From contig NW_027331831.1 of NCBI RefSeq assembly GCF_033568475.1, forward strand, positions 2,356,001 to 2,420,000: a stretch of DNA of 64,000 nt, in the 5' to 3' direction. Positions within the stretch are counted from its first letter, which is position 1, and every line of letters begins with the position of its first letter. Of this stretch, positions 39,842 through 51,200 are shown in pieces. Source of the stretch: Henckelia pumila. Taxonomy: Eukaryota > Streptophyta > Magnoliopsida > Lamiales > Gesneriaceae. The translations under genes were made by a program, and so were the position numbers. Under the pieces are notes generated by a model that worked only from the letters and a program-made list of their open reading frames with translations, did no database searches and had not been told where the DNA came from.

Positions 39842-40838
39842 ATGGCGTCTTCACTGGCCTTGAAGAAGCTCGTTTCCTCCGGTATCCTCTCGAGGTCCCT
39901 ACGTCCACTGCGTGCGGTGGCTCAGCCGACCTCCTCGCGGCTCTTCAACTCCAACGCCGTCCGTGAGTACGATAGCGATGAACGTGACATTGATATTGAA
40001 CGTTATCGACCGGATCGCCGCGTGTTCTTACCGTTTTCAGGTAATTATTTTTATTTGACGAGCCTTCTTCTGTCGCATAATGAGGAGCTCTATACGTGAT
40101 GCTGGAACCTCTGTTTCGTGTTGCTGTTTTTGCGGGTGGTTGGTTAGTATTGCCGTATTTAGATGATTTCAGCTGACTGTCGTTTATTTTCAGCATTTCT
40201 AGGTCTTAGGAGGTAAATTTTAATTATATCAGTTGGTATTATTCCTGCTCGCATATTCTCCTCTGTTTGGTAATGAAATTCTTGTGTTACCCTGACGAAA
40301 CGGCTTGTGAATTTTTAGATTTTGTTGCGGATACAGTGAGCTTTTGAATTAAATGTGTGATGGAAGTAGTAGGAATTAGAGAACTCTTTGTTTGTTTTCA
40401 TGGAAATCGAATAACGTCCGCAAGCATGGTATGAGTGCAGATTTTTTCAGCCCATTCTCATCACGCAGTAGCCTGAGCCAAATCCTGAACATGATTGATC
40501 AAGTTGTGGAATCCCCTGTAACTTCGAGCTTCAGAAGAAACTGGGACGCTAAAGAAACAGCTGACGGTCTTCATCTGCGTGTGGACATGCCTGGTCTGAG
40601 CAAGGAGGAAGTCAAAGTATCGGTGGAGCAGAGCACTCTGATCATCAAAGGCGAGGGCAAGAAAGAGTCCGAAGAGGAAGAGACTGTGCAGAGGTACAGT
40701 AGCAGAATCGATCTTCCCGAGAAACTTTACAAGACTAATGAGATCAAAGCCGAGATGAAGAATGGGGTTCTCAAAATTTTCTTGCCCAAGATCAAGGAAG
40801 AGGAGAGAAGTGATGTTTTCAGTGTGAATGTTGAGTAA
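39842..40838 (+). CDS. Mitochondrial small heat-shock protein (HSP22/23.6 class)
   Basis: Two exons, 39842-40040 and 40441-40838, give 198 residues. The N terminus (MASSLALKKLVSSGILSRSL, later SRLFNSNAVR) is rich in Ser, Leu and Arg with few acidic residues, as in mitochondrial targeting peptides. The alpha-crystallin domain covers roughly 100-195, with WDAKETADGLHLRVDMPGL, RIDLPEKLYK and the consensus AEMKNGVLKIFLPK. Such proteins hold unfolding matrix proteins during heat. The single intron falls between the presequence region and the core, as I recall for this class. The gene appears intact. Confidence 0.92.
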
Positions 40839-41287
40839 GTGATGAATCCATCCACACTAAATAACAGGATGTTAGTGAATGGGAATCTCTTTGTTTAGTT
40901 GCTTTTTTTTTTCTGACTTTTTGTGTGAATCTTGTTTTATGAATGGGCTTTCTAGCTGAAAATCATTACCCATTCCCATCGCCTAAATATCAGATTCCCT
41001 GTCCACTTTTTTTTGCTTTAGAAGATTAATTAAAGATATCCCATGAAAACTAAGCTGAGACTTGTTAATATGGTTGTGTATGTTAATGGGCTGCATTACT
41101 ATGGATTCAAGAAATATACAACATTTTAATCAGCCATATAAAAAAACTCATATTAATGAAACACAAAATCTCTTGCGCATTTGAGCTTTACAATTGATTA
41201 CTTTTTATAATTAAGGTTTAAAAAAAAACCTCATTAATAAAACCCAAAACTGACACATATTTGACAGACACTGTATTACATTTATCC
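40839..41287. other. Convergent spacer
   Basis: This holds the 3' UTR of the small HSP gene and the 3' end of the - strand F-box gene. Nothing else is seen. Confidence 0.5.
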
Positions 41288-42385
41288 TCACTTGAGAAAC
41301 CCACAAATAGCGCTAATCTCCCTGTCTACACAACAAGCTTGACATTGCAACTCTTCATCCATATCCCTCCACCCAGATCTCCAGTGATTTTGATGTCGCG
41401 TTTGGCAGAAGACGAGATGCGGATTCAAATTGGGATACTTCACCCACATTCGCCTCAAACATTCCGTCAAACTTTCACGATACAAAGCCAATTTTCTTCT
41501 CAGCCATCTTGGCTTTTGCATGTTACTAATCATATCAATACCCTTGTCTTTAAACCTGTCATCGCCACTCAAAATCAGCATGATGCAAGTGAGATAAAGC
41601 GCACCTACATGCCTTGCATCCACAGCCTTGAGTAGGTATTTGCAAGCTGATTCCATGTCTCCACGGTTGAAGTAGTCCAACTGAATAAAAAAAAATTGAA
41701 AATCAATGTATATAAATATGTGTGCATGCAGTATGTAATTTTGGCTCAATTATTGCATGATATATAAGCCAAAGGAGACCAACAATAATTCAATCGCTTA
41801 ATCATATACAAAATACTAAATAAACTCACCATCGCTTGTCGATAAAACAATTCGGGATTTTCCGAATTCCAGCATTTGTTCAAGAAAACTTGTTGCTCTT
41901 GGCTCAAAGGCGTCCAAGAATCTATAAACTTCTTGTTCAGGGACATATGATGGTATACATGGGAATCCTCACCGATTTCTTTGAAAGTTTTACAACTGTG
42001 TAAGAAACACGGTGTTAATCATTATAAGATCACTTATAAAACAACAACATATAGCACGTATAACTTTAGAAAACCTAGATGGATTATTGGTTCAGTTTTT
42101 AAGGGAAAAGATTTTGAATTTCATAAGAAAAATACATTAATTTGTCTTCAAAATCTTGGATTCGCGGCTTTTTAGGATCAAATTATATAACCTTATAAGA
42201 ATCATGCGCATGCATATATATATATACCTCAATTTGGCGTTGATTATATCGATAATCGAAGATGCTGCTACTCGACCCAAAACTTCACTGACCAATTCAT
42301 TCGGAAGTGTTTCGATTCTTGAAAGGATACGTTGAATTTTTCCGGAATATTGCCTGGGCATGGGTCTCCTCTTCATTCTTGGCAT
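41288..42385 (-). CDS. F-box protein with Sel1/TPR-like segment (At1g67623/At2g35280 type)
   Basis: Three exons on the - strand (42385-42228, 41995-41830, 41680-41288) give 238 residues. The F-box is at about 25-62 (IETLPNELVSEVLGRVA ... AKLRSCKTF). A tandem-helix Sel1-like segment follows (FNRGDMESACKYLLKAVDARHVGALYL). The C terminus keeps a Cys pattern, VFC ... ELQCQACCVD ... SAICG, typical of this plant subfamily. These are presumed SCF ubiquitin-ligase subunits with unknown substrates. The start ATG at 42385 was chosen because the frame upstream of it has no ATG. Confidence 0.85.
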
Positions 42386-43382
42386 GGCTGCAAGCTTCAA
42401 AATATTCCTTTTTCTTTGAGCTTTCCACGTAATAAATCCGATTTTGTTTATATATATATAGTAATCAACAATTTAATGCGTTCGCGAGAGTCCTTGAAGG
42501 TTTCTGCATGGAAACATATTAGAGTTGGAAAAGGAAACAACTTTAATGGTTTCTAGAATATTTTTAAGGAAGGACATTCATCCTTTTTTTACGGTTGTTT
42601 GAAAAGATTTGTGGGCTCTTGATTTTATTCCCACGCATAATTCGTTTCCATTAATTAAATTCCCTTAATAATTACTAATTTTCTTCCGTAAAATCAACCT
42701 TTTTAGCCTTATAACAATCAAATTTTTATTTACTTATTTTATATGAAGACCCGGACGTAATTTTGAAACCTCTATTTTTTAGGGATATTTAGTTACCGAC
42801 TTTTCAGGAGTTTGAGTCTTGAGTCGTTGCCACTAAAATAAAGATATTTATAAACTAAAATACATGGATTAAGAATCATCCATTGTTCTATCAAAAAAAA
42901 AATATAGTTTTAATTTTCTTCTTTTTAATAAACTTTTCTCTCGAGATTCATGTTTCCTCAACGAATTAATTAAAAGAATAAGAGAACGAGGCTTTTCGAA
43001 GCACCATCATTAATAGATAAGACAAACAAAATTATTATTATTTTTTTATAAAAAAAACCACCTAAACAGGTAAGGCGAAAACGCACATCTTAGATTTCTT
43101 TATAATTAACCTGTTTATTACGATTTCTTCATGATTTAACCTGAGTTACTGAATTAGGAAAGAAAGAGAAATCAAGACACAAAGAAACAACCTCTTTTGT
43201 TTTCTTTTTATTATTTTTTTTGAAAATAAGAAATTTTGTTTTTTGGATGTAGAAAGAACCCTTTTAATAACGAAATATAGTACAACAAATAATCCAGACT
43301 AGCTTATGGAAATAACCCCTAAAAATTCTATCGGAAGAAAACCCCTTTCAATGAAAGAAAAACAAAATATTCTACAAATTTA
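42386..43382. other. Intergenic spacer
   Basis: About 1 kb of AT-rich DNA with no recognisable gene. The last ~30 bp belong to the block duplicated from 33515-33540. Confidence 0.5.
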
Positions 43383-43673
43383 TTAAAATAAAGCCTTCAA
43401 ATATTCAAAGCAACCACGGAATCCCAGCCGCTTGTTCTTCTCCACTCTTTCAAGTCTCGGAAACTCTGTCCTCTCCTCTTCATGAATGATGATTTTTTCT
43501 TCTGCCATTGCTTCGCCACAGACATCATGAATCTCAATCGACTCAGAAGAATTCGTACTGACCAGCAACGGTTCGTAATTCATGCCGAAAAATTGATTCC
43601 GATAACATTGCCAAGAGCTGTCACAAGAATTGAACCCGCAAGCGTAACAGATATTGTATTTTGTAGAACCCAT
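43383..43673 (-). CDS. Unknown 96-residue protein, copy 2 of a local pair
   Basis: This is the paralogue of 33541-33834 in the same orientation, about 9.85 kb away. It starts MGSTKYNICYACGFNSC and keeps the four N-terminal Cys and both later Cys. The block WQCYRNQFFGM and the stretches HEEERTEFPRLER and GCFEYLKALF are unchanged. About 18 residues differ, mostly in the Ser/Glu middle, and the final Gln is absent. Homology continues about 150 bp upstream of the ATG. Retention of an open frame at this divergence suggests both copies are, or recently were, under selection. Function unknown. Confidence 0.62.
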   Translation of the reverse strand: MGSTKYNICYACGFNSCDSSWQCYRNQFFGMNYEPLLVSTNSSESIEIHDVCGEAMAEEKIIIHEEERTEFPRLERVEKNKRLGFRGCFEYLKALF

Positions 43674-45745
43674 CTACCCTCTTATTTGGTTTTGAATTTT
43701 TTATGTCTCCAGAAATTTATGGTGTTATATGTGTATACATAAGTATATATATATGTATGATGAATGCTGAAAGAATTTGGATATTGGAGTTGTGAATGGA
43801 CAAGGAGTTGGTATCTTGAAAGGAGTCTGTTTTACTCCTTACTTGGCTAGGACTTGTGTTGTTTACTTCTTGTAAGTCTGAAATTATTAAATCTTGATTT
43901 CTCAACACTTTCTTACGAGTTTTATCCATAATCCATAAACTTGAGATCGCCTAATTTCTGAAGACCATTCGTTTCAATCCGAAATTTAAATGTTGTAATA
44001 ATTTGAAATTCTACATATATCAAATAACATACCCATATTAACGACACGAATGGGGGATGCACGCAGATATCGCGTGTGCTCTTAACTAGTTATTATTAAA
44101 GTAAATATTATTTTAAGTATCAGAAAGTATCTAAACTAACCACGGCATCAAAACAGGCGGCCGTTTTTTAGAACTCCGGAATATCCAATGCTAATTGATT
44201 AAAACACAGAAAACACGAAAAGTTTTTCCATCTTGATTCAATAGGGTTGTTTGTTGGCTCCTCTATGGAAACCTCATCGTCACAGACATTCATGTTGGCA
44301 TTCGAAACACGAGGAGTTCATCTAAGATCAACTTCTGGGGAGATCCCATTAACTTAGTCTTTCCCCCTACATCAACTATTTGACAGACAATTTAATATGT
44401 TTTTGTTGGGACCAGAGCAGCAAGGTTTGTATGTCATGACCAAGGCATGCGCTTTAAAGAAGACTGCATGTTGCTTGCGTCTAAGCACAAAGACGGAGCC
44501 TCCTTGTACACTTTGTGGATTTCTAACTAGTCTTTTCCCCCTACATCAACTATTTGGCAGACAATTTAATATGTTTTTGTTGGACCAGAGCAGCAAAGTT
44601 TGTATGTCATGACTACCAAGGCATGCCATTAAAGAAGACTGCACGTTGCTTGCGTCTAAACACAAAGACGGAGCCTCCTTGTACACTTTGTGGATTTCTA
44701 ACTACTCTGTTTTTTTTAAGGTGAATGAAACCTCCAAAAAGTATGTCCACCACTTGTAATTTCCTTTTGCTCATCAAATGAACCTAAATATGACAAACAC
44801 ATCCTTCCTAGAAAGATCCCACCCTATACTAATATACACAAGCAAAAGAAGAAGATGAGAGTGAACAAAATCTTCAACTCGAAATCATATCCTCTATTAT
44901 TCTACGTACTCTGGCCTACTTACATATATTAATCAAAATGCATCTCATCAAATCAAATAGACTTCAACTACTATGTACCAAGAAAACACAGAGCCTAGAA
45001 GGCACATCACAACCGATAAACAACCGAAATTCATAGAGTTGAGGTGCATAGAGACCTGGAGCAGTTCTAATTAATGAAGGTGGATGACTCAGAATCACTA
45101 TGCCAATAAAACCGGACACCATCCAAATTAATGTACAAATGGCAGTGGTTTTAAGTAAATTCAAATCATAAGGCCATTTGATCAACACATGTAGAGTGCA
45201 AGTGTATTATACAAGAGATTATTACCTATAAAACCAATAAGTATACAAATCAAGACAAAGGCAAACTATTTTTCCTTGCATTTTGCAGATGAAGATCATA
45301 TGGTCATTTAATTCACAGGATATATATATATATTGAATTATACACGAATTCTAAATGTTACCAATAAAACCAGCTACTGTCCCAATTCCCTACAAATCCA
45401 GAGAATGGTTATCACTTTTTTACTTGCATCACACCATTGCAAATCATAGTATCACTTGATCAACACAGTATGCAAGGTCCGTCATAAGATCATATTTAGT
45501 CGATTACCTTGCTAGTAAAATGCATAACATGGTGAATTCGTTTGCAAACTAATTTGAACGATAACTCAAGCAATTTCCCTTCAATTACCACTCCTGCTAG
45601 TCAAGACAAGACCTACGTCAATCAAATTCATAAAATCAGGATCACAAAACAAGACTGTTTTTTTTCTCATAAAAGGAAAAAAGAATCATCCAGTGAAACA
45701 AGTAATCGAATCTCTAAAACCCATGTACACCTATATAGTGGTTGT
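43674..45745. other. Intergenic spacer with tandem repeat
   Basis: This contains the duplicated 5' flank of small gene copy 2 (to about 43827), the tandem repeat at 44355-44703, and AT-rich DNA that includes the 3' flank of the small membrane-protein gene. Short frames at 44397 and 44964 do not resemble known proteins. Confidence 0.5.
44355..44703 (+). repeat. Tandem duplication, two units of about 173 bp
   Basis: Units at about 44355-44527 and 44528-44703 share TTCCCCCTACATCAACTATT, GACAATTTAATATGTTTTTG, GGAGCCTCCTTGTACACTTT and other blocks, with a few substitutions and small indels. No protein is implied. Confidence 0.9.
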
Positions 45746-45922
45746 TTAAACGGCGTCGTCGCGTGATTTCTCGGGCTTCCGGTACTTTTCCTCGACTTTC
45801 TTAGCAGTAAAAAGGGTATCATTGACGACCTTCTTTATATTGGGAACATCGTAATTCTGGGCAATGTAGATTCCGCAAGTAGTTCCAGCTATGAAGAAGA
45901 AGCTCCTCCTTATGATACCCAT
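45746..45922 (-). CDS. Small membrane protein of 58 residues (DUF4535-like)
   Basis: A single - strand exon reads MGIIRRSFFFIAGTTCGIYI, then AQNYDVPNIKKV, and ends KYRKPEKSRDDAV. The first half is one hydrophobic segment (about 7-22) after a basic start; the second half is charged and helical. The pattern MG-I-x-R-x-F-x-F-x-x-G-T-x-x-G-x-Y-x-A-Q-N-Y-x-V-P is that of a family of very short plant proteins (Pfam DUF4535), some of which I recall being linked to mitochondrial complex I; that link is from memory. TGGGCT lies about 55 bp upstream of the ATG on the + strand. At 58 residues it is easily missed by length cut-offs. Confidence 0.78.
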   Translation of the reverse strand: MGIIRRSFFFIAGTTCGIYIAQNYDVPNIKKVVNDTLFTAKKVEEKYRKPEKSRDDAV

Positions 45923-46399
45923 CACTCTCCGCCACTAAAATAAATGAGAAAACGAACAGAGAGTAGGAGTTTTATCGTTCTTTGGGCTTCTCGGCGGGAT
46001 GACTATCGAGATCCTCGAGCAGCGAGTCGGGATCCGCCGGCGGCGGGGGCTGCTGAATGGAAGGGCTCGGAAGGTGTGTGCCAGAAAATTGCTTGCAATT
46101 TGGGGAAAATGCGTTTCTTGAATTCTTCCACCAGATGGATTTATTTCTTGGATTTTATTTATTTAACTTAATTTTTATTTTCGATTTCGAGAATAAGAAA
46201 AAAAAATTGTTCAAAATGAATTCCAAATTTTTGAAAAATGATATATTTAGCCACTAATTTCGATTTAGATTTAAAAAAAATTTTAATTATAATATCGAGG
46301 TAGTAGGTTTTCATAATTTCATGAGTTTTATGGTGGTGAATTGATTATTTTAGTTATTTTTCCAAATACAAGTTACGCTTCTCTTTCGGGTTAGTCTAT

Positions 46400-46590
46400 G
46401 CTACACCGGGCTTTGTCTATGCTAGCACATGGGCACTACCCATGTGCTGCATCCAATGACCCATATTTTTTTGAATTTGATTTGATCTCATTTTAAATAA
46501 GATCATATCAAGTCCAAAAAAACATGGACCATTGGATCCCATTCGGGCACTACCCGAATGGGGTACCATAAACAAAATCGCTACACCGGG
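46400..46590. repeat. Foldback element with nested hairpins, flanked by direct repeats
   Basis: Two short perfect hairpins share the loop CACTA: GCACATGGG/CCCATGTGC (46425-46447) and CCCATTCGGG/CCCGAATGGG (46538-46562). Between them the sequence folds on itself (ATCCAATG ... CATTGGAT, with AT-rich arms). The unit is bracketed by the 11-bp direct repeat GCTACACCGGG at 46400-46410 and 46580-46590. It looks like a MITE-like insertion of unknown family. Confidence 0.7.
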
Positions 46591-47111
46591 AGTGTTTCTC
46601 CCCCTATTTCAATAACATTACATCACGTGGAACCCTTATATTTTTATGAAAACTGACATGTGTGTTAATGATCCAATGGTTGACATTTGACCACATCATG
46701 AGGGAAGAAGTACTCCAAATATAGCATAGAATAATCTTTCTCCTTCATTGATGTTTTAATAAGATTGTGGATTTTATTTATTCCTGATATAAAAATTTTG
46801 CTAAAGAGAATTAGAAGATAATATAACTAAAAGACTTTTTTTTCAAATCAAACGTATTTTAGCTGCATGAATGATGAAACAACAATTCACATATATTTTA
46901 GTGGGCATGCTCATATATATTTCATGCTAATATTTTTTTATGGTATTTCATTCTAATATTTAATTTCATCAAATATATGTATTTGGAGATATCATCTTTC
47001 TTGATTACTTATGTATGTTGAGATAACGATGGGTGATAAAGATGATATGAGTAATTATAAATGTGATAAAATATGGATAAAATAGAAATGAATACGGCAT
47101 AATGATGATAA

Positions 47112-47300
47112 TTTTTTCTTTGATATGTTCGAAAATTATATAATTATCATGTTTTACTATTTTATAGTATTTTAAATATCTTTGCAAAATCAAAATCAAT
47201 GATGAAATTTTTTTCTTTGATATGTTTGAAAATTATATAATTATCATGTTTTACTATTTTATAGTATTTTAAATATCTTTGCAAAATCAAAATCAATCAT
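47112..47300 (+). repeat. Tandem duplication, unit about 98 bp
   Basis: The block from TTTTTTCTTTGATATGTT to CAAAATCAAAATCAAT occurs twice in a row, at about 47112-47203 and 47209-47300, with almost no differences. Confidence 0.9.
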
Positions 47301-47367
47301 AATCGTCAAAAGATATAATTGTAAAATTTCATTTAACACAACCTACATTTAGTGTCTTCACGGGTCA

Positions 47368-47600
47368 ATTATAAGATTGAGATGACTAAAAATTGTGACA
47401 AAAATGATGTGGATAAAAAATTATGTCTCATCTCAACTTCACGAAGTCCATCAATCGATACTTTAAATGATTGTTTGAGCCGGTAGAATAGGTGAGACAT
47501 AATTTTTTATCCACATCATTTTTGTCACAATTTTTAGTCATCTCAATCTTATAATCAATCGATACTTTAAATGATTGTTTGAGCCAGTAGAATAGGTGAG
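47368..47600. repeat. 63-bp perfect inverted repeat plus direct copy of its loop
   Basis: Arms 47368-47430 and 47493-47555 are perfect reverse complements, with a 62-bp loop between. Loop sequence 47451-47495 recurs as a direct copy right after the right arm (47556-47600) with one difference. The whole is non-coding. Confidence 0.93.
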
Positions 47601-48082
47601 TCATTTGATCAATGGTCAAAAGGTTCGATTTTCTTAAACAACATGTTTATGGGTGATGCTATCACACATAATTTAACTCATACGATTTATCTTAGCGTGA
47701 TTTGTAAATTAATGCGTTAATTCAAAATTTAACCAATTAACATGGAGCCTGAGGGAAAAAAAAATAACATTCTCTCTCTTTCTTTTTTTAAGCGGGCTGC
47801 CAGCACTTGGTCATAACCCAAATCAAACTTTTAACATTTTTCACTCTAATACGGACTAGAATCATCTACCGTGGGATCCGGCGCATACGAGAAGAAAATG
47901 AAAAGTCACTCTAAGATCGAAGCAACCATCCGCACCACGTTATATATAACTTGGCCAAAATTTGAGGTTGAACAACATTATATTTAAAATAATAATAATA
48001 TAATTGCATTTTTATAAGATCATTAATGAGGGGAAAAATAATTCAAAACTATATATATATATATATATTACGATGAACTTTC

Positions 48083-48226
48083 TATTGAAATATATTTTAT
48101 ATTATCTTTTGTATATTTTGTAATTATATTTTTCCTTTTATCTCTTAGGTCTTCTAGTTGCATATAAATATTCTTGTATTCATTCTTGTGAATATATCAG
48201 AGAAATATTATTCCATCAGTTTCTAC
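48083..48226 (+). repeat. 5' LTR of second Copia element
   Basis: A short LTR of about 144 bp with a TATA-like ATATAAATATT near 48163. It ends ...TTTCTACA directly before the primer-binding site. It matches the 3' LTR at 52449-52603 over most of its length. Confidence 0.9.
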
Positions 48227-51200
48227 ATGATATCAAAGCTCTCTGGTGTATGCCAATAAAACTATCCTAACCCTACTACACGCAGCCGCCGCCGCCCTCT
48301 TTCTCCACCGCGCCGACCGCCGCCGTTTCCTATGGCAACCACCACCTATTCCGCTGCTGCTCCTGTTACTCCGATCTCCTTCAATGCTGCTGCTCATGCG
48401 CCCTTGAAGCTCACCTCTTCCAACTTTCTCTCATGGCGACTGCAGTTCACGACCCTTCTTACTGGTCATGATCTGCTTGGATTTGTTGATGGTTCTCATC
48501 CCTGTCCACCCAAAAGCGTCACCACAACCACCTCTACTACATTGAATCCTGAGTACACCGCATGGATCCGCCAGGATCAACTAATTTTGAATATTATCAT
48601 TGGATCAATGACTCCCTCATTGATTCTATTTATTGCAACTGCCACCACCTCTGCAGCCGCTTGGAACACCATCACACTCACTTATGGCAAGCCCTCCCGT
48701 GGCCGCATAACTCAGTTAAAGACGCAACTTCGCAATCCTGTGAAGGGTTCTCAGTCCATAACCGAATTCATGCAGTTCATAAAATCCAAAGCCGATGAAC
48801 TGGCTCTCATGAACTCACCAGTTGACATCGAGGATCTTACGATCAAAGTTCTTTATGGTCTGGATGATGATTATAAAGAACTTGATCATGCTATTCAGGC
48901 TCGTGATTCTGCAATCTCGTTTGAGGAACTGCATGATAAACTCCTCAATCATGAAGCGCATCTTACTGCTCGTTGGGACACTCATCTCACCCTTCCAGCC
49001 ACCGCCAACACGTCTACCCGATCGGGTGGCAGCTACCATCGTTCGTCGCCCGTCCCGCCTCCACCTTCCGTCTCGTCTCCCCACCAAGTCCGCCAACCGG
49101 GAGGCTGGGCTTCACGGCAGCCGCCGCCATCCTACCAATCGGCAAACGGCCAGCATGTTCCCTGCCCCTATCTTGGGCGCTGTCAGCTTTGCGGTCGTTA
49201 GGGACATTCCGCTAAACGTTGCCCGGATTTTACTTATCTGCCAGCACCTGCAGCATCCTCTGGGCAGTCGTATTCTACATCTGGTCCATCTCCTCCACCA
49301 GCTGCTTACTCACTTGCCTCACCTTCTCCGTCTGACTGGATCCTTGACTCCGGTGCAACTCATCATGTGGCCTCTGATCTTGCAAACTTTTCCCTTCATG
49401 ACACTTACGTAGGTTCTGATGGTGTCATTGTTGGTGATGGCACTGGTCTTCCCATCACCCACATAGGTTGTCTCTCACCGCCCTTTAACCCTGCTTCTCT
49501 TCACTTTACTTATGCCTTGTGTGTGCCGTCCATTACGAAGAATCTTTTATCCGTTTCACAACTTTGTAAATCTAATGACGTCTTGGTTGTTTTCTCTTCC
49601 TCTGCTTTTCAGGTGAAGGACCGTCGCACCGGGGCAATTCTCCATCAAGGTCCACTTAAGAACGGTGTCTACTCCTGGTCTGAGCGTCCATCGTCATCAC
49701 CATTGGCTTTTACTTCCTCTGTCGTGTCTCTGCCTGTCTGGCATCATCGTTTAGGTCATCCATATGATCGAGTCCTGCGCCACTTAGTGGTGTCAAAATC
49801 GTTGTCATCCTTTAATTTTTCGTTGCGTCAGTTTAATTGTAACTCTTGCAAGTGTAATAAAAGTCATAAATTACCTTTTCATGATTCTTCTTTATCATCC
49901 CAATTTCCTCTTGAACTTTTATTTTCTGATGTCTGAACATCTCCTATTACCTCATGTGATGACTATAAATATTATGTTATTTTTGTTGATCACTACAGCA
50001 AATATATCTGGCTTTACCCTTTAAAACATAAGTCGGATGTTCTCTCTGTGTTTTGGTGTTTCAAGTCCCTAGTTGAAAAACGTTTTGGTCGTCTCATCCT
50101 CACTCTTTACACTGATAATGGTGGTGAATTCCTCGCTCTCAAAGACTTCCTTAGTCAGCATGGAATTTCTCATCTCACTACTCCTCCCCATACTCCCGAA
50201 CACAATGACTTCTCTGAACGCCTTCATCGTCATGTTGTTGAGACTGGTCTAGCACTTCTCCATCATGCGTCTGTTCCCACTAAGTTTTGGCCCTTTGCCT
50301 TGGCCACCGCGGTTTACCTCATAAATCGAATGCCCAAACGCAACCTGTCTTACAAGTCCTCTTTCGAGCGCTTGCTTGGTGCCCCTCCCAATCTCTCTAA
50401 ACTTCGTATCTTTGGTTGTCTTTCCTACCCCTGGCTTCGTCCATATTCTCCCCACAAAATTACCTCGCGCTCATCCCCTTGTGTCTTCCTTGGTTACTCT
50501 CTCACTCAGAGTGTTTATCTGTCTTACGAGCTCTCTTCTGGCAAAATATACGTCTCGCGTCATGTTGTCTTTGTCGAGTCTGAATTTCCCTTTGCCAGTG
50601 GTGGTTCTGGTGTTGGCTCGTCTCTGAGTGTGCCGTCTGATGTGCCGATGGAGGACTCCCTGGTTGCTGATCCTTCACTACCTTATCCCTCTGAACCATG
50701 CACTGCGCCCCCCATCTGCACCCCTGCTAACCCAATCCCGACCCCTCCTCCTATCCCGTCCGAACCACCACCCCTGCCAAACCCCATGGTCGAGCCACCT
50801 ACCCATACATCCCCCACTCATCCTATGGTCACCCGGTCCAGAAACAACATCTTCAAACCAAACCCACGTTTTGCCCTCGCGGTTATTCCTGACTCCACTG
50901 CATCTGAACCCACCACTTATACTTCTGCGCTCAAGGACCCGCGCTGGCGTGCCGCCATGTCTGACGAGTTTGATGCTCTTATTCGCAATCACACATGGGA
51001 TCTTGTTCCCTCTTACGTCTCTCAAAATGTGGTCGGTTGCTAATGGGTGTTTCGGATTAAATGAAAATCGGATGGCTCTGTTGATCACTACAAGGCTCGC
51101 CTTGTTGCGAAGGATTTTCATCAGCTTCCTGGTCTTGATTACTTGGATACTTTTAGTCCTGTGGCGAAACCCACTACTGTTTGCATTCTCCTATCTCTGG

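Larger units (their letters stand above)
45923..48077. other. AT-rich spacer with several foldback and tandem repeats
   Basis: No gene is seen apart from the 5' flank of the 58-residue gene (to about 46050). The spacer holds the foldback at 46400-46590, a tandem duplication at 47112-47300 and the inverted repeat at 47368-47600, described separately. Confidence 0.55.

Noticed and set aside
43717-43929. 70-residue - strand frame near small gene copy 2
   Set aside because: It lies in the promoter of the small gene and is not kept open in the corresponding region of copy 1.
44964-45188. 74-residue - strand frame
   Set aside because: No recognisable family or splice structure; it sits in AT-rich flank with weak local repeats.
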